Of a DNA stretch of 32,533 nucleotides, positions 31,361 through 32,533 are shown piece after piece (within the stretch, counting starts at the first letter, position 1; every line of letters starts with the position of its first letter). Under the pieces are notes generated by a model. It did no database searches. It was not told where the DNA came from and was given only the letters and a program-made list of their open reading frames with translations. A program made the translations under genes and the position numbers. The DNA is from Bdellovibrionales bacterium (GTDB lineage: Bacteria > Bdellovibrionota > Bdellovibrionia > Bdellovibrionales > UBA1609). The stretch is from assembly GCA_020850475.1 (NCBI GenBank), contig JADZEO010000006.1, positions 1 to 32,533 of the forward strand, in the 5' to 3' direction.

Positions 31361-32533
31361 TTATTTCTTAGCGGTTTTTTTGGCGAAGAATTTCCCCAAC
31401 ACCGAGGTGAGTTCGCCCGTGAATGTGTCAGTATTGGCCCCCGGCTTTTTAACGTTTCGCAGGGATGCCACTTCTCTCCGGGCATCGAGAAAGTTGCCAT
31501 CGATAGTGAGGGCTTTGTCCAGTTGGGCCTGAGCTCCCTCGATGTCACCCGCCGCCTTTTTTAACAGAGCACTCACAAATAAATAGTTCGGTGAGCGCCT
31601 TTCTTCATTGGGAACGTCGTCCAACATCCCTTGGACTTCCTTTTGCACTTCGTAAGGAACGTCTCCGGTATAGGATTTTAGCTTCGCCCAGCAGAGCAAA
31701 ACGCCAATACTCGTTATCGGGTTAATTTTGTAGGCCTCCTTGAGGCGCTCAAGGGCATAGGTGGCTCGGCCACGTCGCAACTGCACCATGGCTTCCTCTG
31801 CAATGCCTTCGGCCTTGAGCTGCTTTTCGACTTCTTCTTGGCGTTGCCCACTGACAAATTTTTCGCGCTTCGCTTCGTTGGTCAGTACGTCATAGGCGTC
31901 AGAGACGATCGCATACACCCTGTGCACCGTCTTGCGTACATCTTCGGAAACCGTCGGCGGCAAGAGGTCCGGGTGGTTGGCTCGCGCAAACTCTTTGTAG
32001 ATTTTTTCGACTTCTTTGGGATTGGGGTTGGAGCCCGCCCCAAAATACTCAAAGACTTGAAAGGGATTTTTCTTTTCCACTTCCTTGTAAATGACTTTTA
32101 ACCTCGCCAGCTGCTCTTCAATATTTTTGGAGCGCTTCACATCATCGAACACAATCAAACGGCGCAGGGCAATGATGTGCAAGGCCCTAAAAAAGGCGAG
32201 GCGATCATACTTTTTCTCACTAAAAACTTCGTTGATGGTCAATTCACGATTGAGTGTTTGGACAAAGTCCGGCAGTTTATCCAAAAATCCCAAGGCCATG
32301 ACTTGGTGATCGGCCGCAAACTCCGGTCCCTTACGCATGGGATGCTCCAGCCAATCCTGGTAGAATTTTTCAAACCAATAGATCTGAAAATCGCGATTGA
32401 TAACTTCCCAGAACATCGGCGTCAGGTGCACCGCATTCACCGGTGTGCCTTTGTCTCGAACTCTCTCGGGCACGAAGTTCATCTGTAAGGGATTGTTTTT
32501 TAATAATCCAAGAAGACCATAAATGACCTGTTC
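31361..32533 (-). CDS. J-domain protein with helical repeat-like C-terminus, 5' end missing
   Basis: The frame is open to the right edge (51 more bases without a stop upstream of ATG 32482), so the true start lies outside the window and at least 390 residues are visible. A central J-like domain has the HPD tripeptide (codons at 31967-31975) in KIYKEFARANHPDLLPP, followed by AYDVLTNEAKREKF, so it should stimulate a DnaK-type chaperone. Before it lie ~150 mostly helical residues of no clear family. After it come TPR-like helices (ATYALERLKEAYKINP, GAQAQLDKALTIDG). It resembles regulatory or scaffold J-proteins, not classical DnaJ, as no zinc-finger or Gly/Phe region follows. The C-terminus is Lys-rich. 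Confidence 0.82.
   Translation of the reverse strand, partial: EQVIYGLLGLLKNNPLQMNFVPERVRDKGTPVNAVHLTPMFWEVINRDFQIYWFEKFYQDWLEHPMRKGPEFAADHQVMALGFLDKLPDFVQTLNRELTINEVFSEKKYDRLAFFRALHIIALRRLIVFDDVKRSKNIEEQLARLKVIYKEVEKKNPFQVFEYFGAGSNPNPKEVEKIYKEFARANHPDLLPPTVSEDVRKTVHRVYAIVSDAYDVLTNEAKREKFVSGQRQEEVEKQLKAEGIAEEAMVQLRRGRATYALERLKEAYKINPITSIGVLLCWAKLKSYTGDVPYEVQKEVQGMLDDVPNEERRSPNYLFVSALLKKAAGDIEGAQAQLDKALTIDGNFLDARREVASLRNVKKPGANTDTFTGELTSVLGKFFAKKTAKK

Noticed and set aside
1-32533. Search by eye for tRNA, rRNA, CRISPR arrays, insertion sequences, phage genes and toxin-antitoxin or defence cassettes
   Set aside because: No cloverleaf-like block, spaced direct repeats, transposase or integrase motif was seen, and gaps are too short for most of these.

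Overview
The window looks like ordinary chromosome from a Gram-negative bacterium. The evidence is a heptose epimerase for LPS core, a lipoprotein with a lipobox, a Yej-type periplasmic peptide transporter and a secreted gamma-glutamyltransferase. The gene set and the style of the proteins (REC-GGDEF regulator, single-domain response regulator, J-domain/repeat protein, long aromatic amino acid hydroxylase) suggest Bdellovibrionota or a neighbouring former-deltaproteobacterial lineage. That placement is inference; there is no rRNA gene to confirm it. Genes are dense and many gaps are only a few bases. GTG and TTG starts are frequent, and in most such cases a good Shine-Dalgarno sequence supports them. 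I see no rRNA, tRNA, CRISPR array, insertion sequence or prophage.

Layout. 1-2689 (minus): 5' end of a secreted protein gene, a receiver-only response regulator, thioredoxin reductase trxB and a short-chain dehydrogenase. 2784-4552 (plus): a 2Fe-2S ferredoxin and an unrecognised lipoprotein. 4578-5351 (minus): trmB. 5434-7089 (plus): ggt. 7103-10196 (minus): a REC-GGDEF diguanylate cyclase gene broken by one in-frame TAA, then an esterase and a CDF metal exporter packed behind it. 10388-16119 (plus): leuS, speA and a CPA1 cation/proton antiporter. 16058-19815 (minus): substrate-binding protein and two permeases of a Yej/Opp-type ABC importer, with no ATPase nearby. 20092-21153 (plus): agmatinase-family speB behind a leader that holds a perfect inverted repeat. 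21211-23774 (minus): a DksA-like protein that has lost most of its zinc ligands, a tandem SH3b protein, fxsA and an exonuclease III gene. 23955-31357 (plus): 2-Cys peroxiredoxin, an ATP-grasp protein of unknown substrate, a divergent SelO-type pseudokinase, hldD, an aromatic amino acid hydroxylase with a long C-terminal extension, and a TrmJ-type methyltransferase. 31361-32533 (minus): 3' part of a J-domain protein that runs off the window.

How the genes work together. SpeA and SpeB together give arginine to agmatine to putrescine, and they flank a transporter operon. TrxB, peroxiredoxin, SelO-like protein, ATP-grasp protein and gamma-glutamyltransferase make a loose thiol/redox theme. The best candidate for something undescribed is the peroxiredoxin / ATP-grasp / divergent SelO cluster at 23955-27742. 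There the SelO-like protein keeps the catalytic Asp-Asn and DYG residues, but it appears to have Arg in place of the ATP-contacting Lys and carries an unfamiliar long C-terminal region. The clearest anomaly is the nonsense codon just before the GGDEF motif at 9582-9584.
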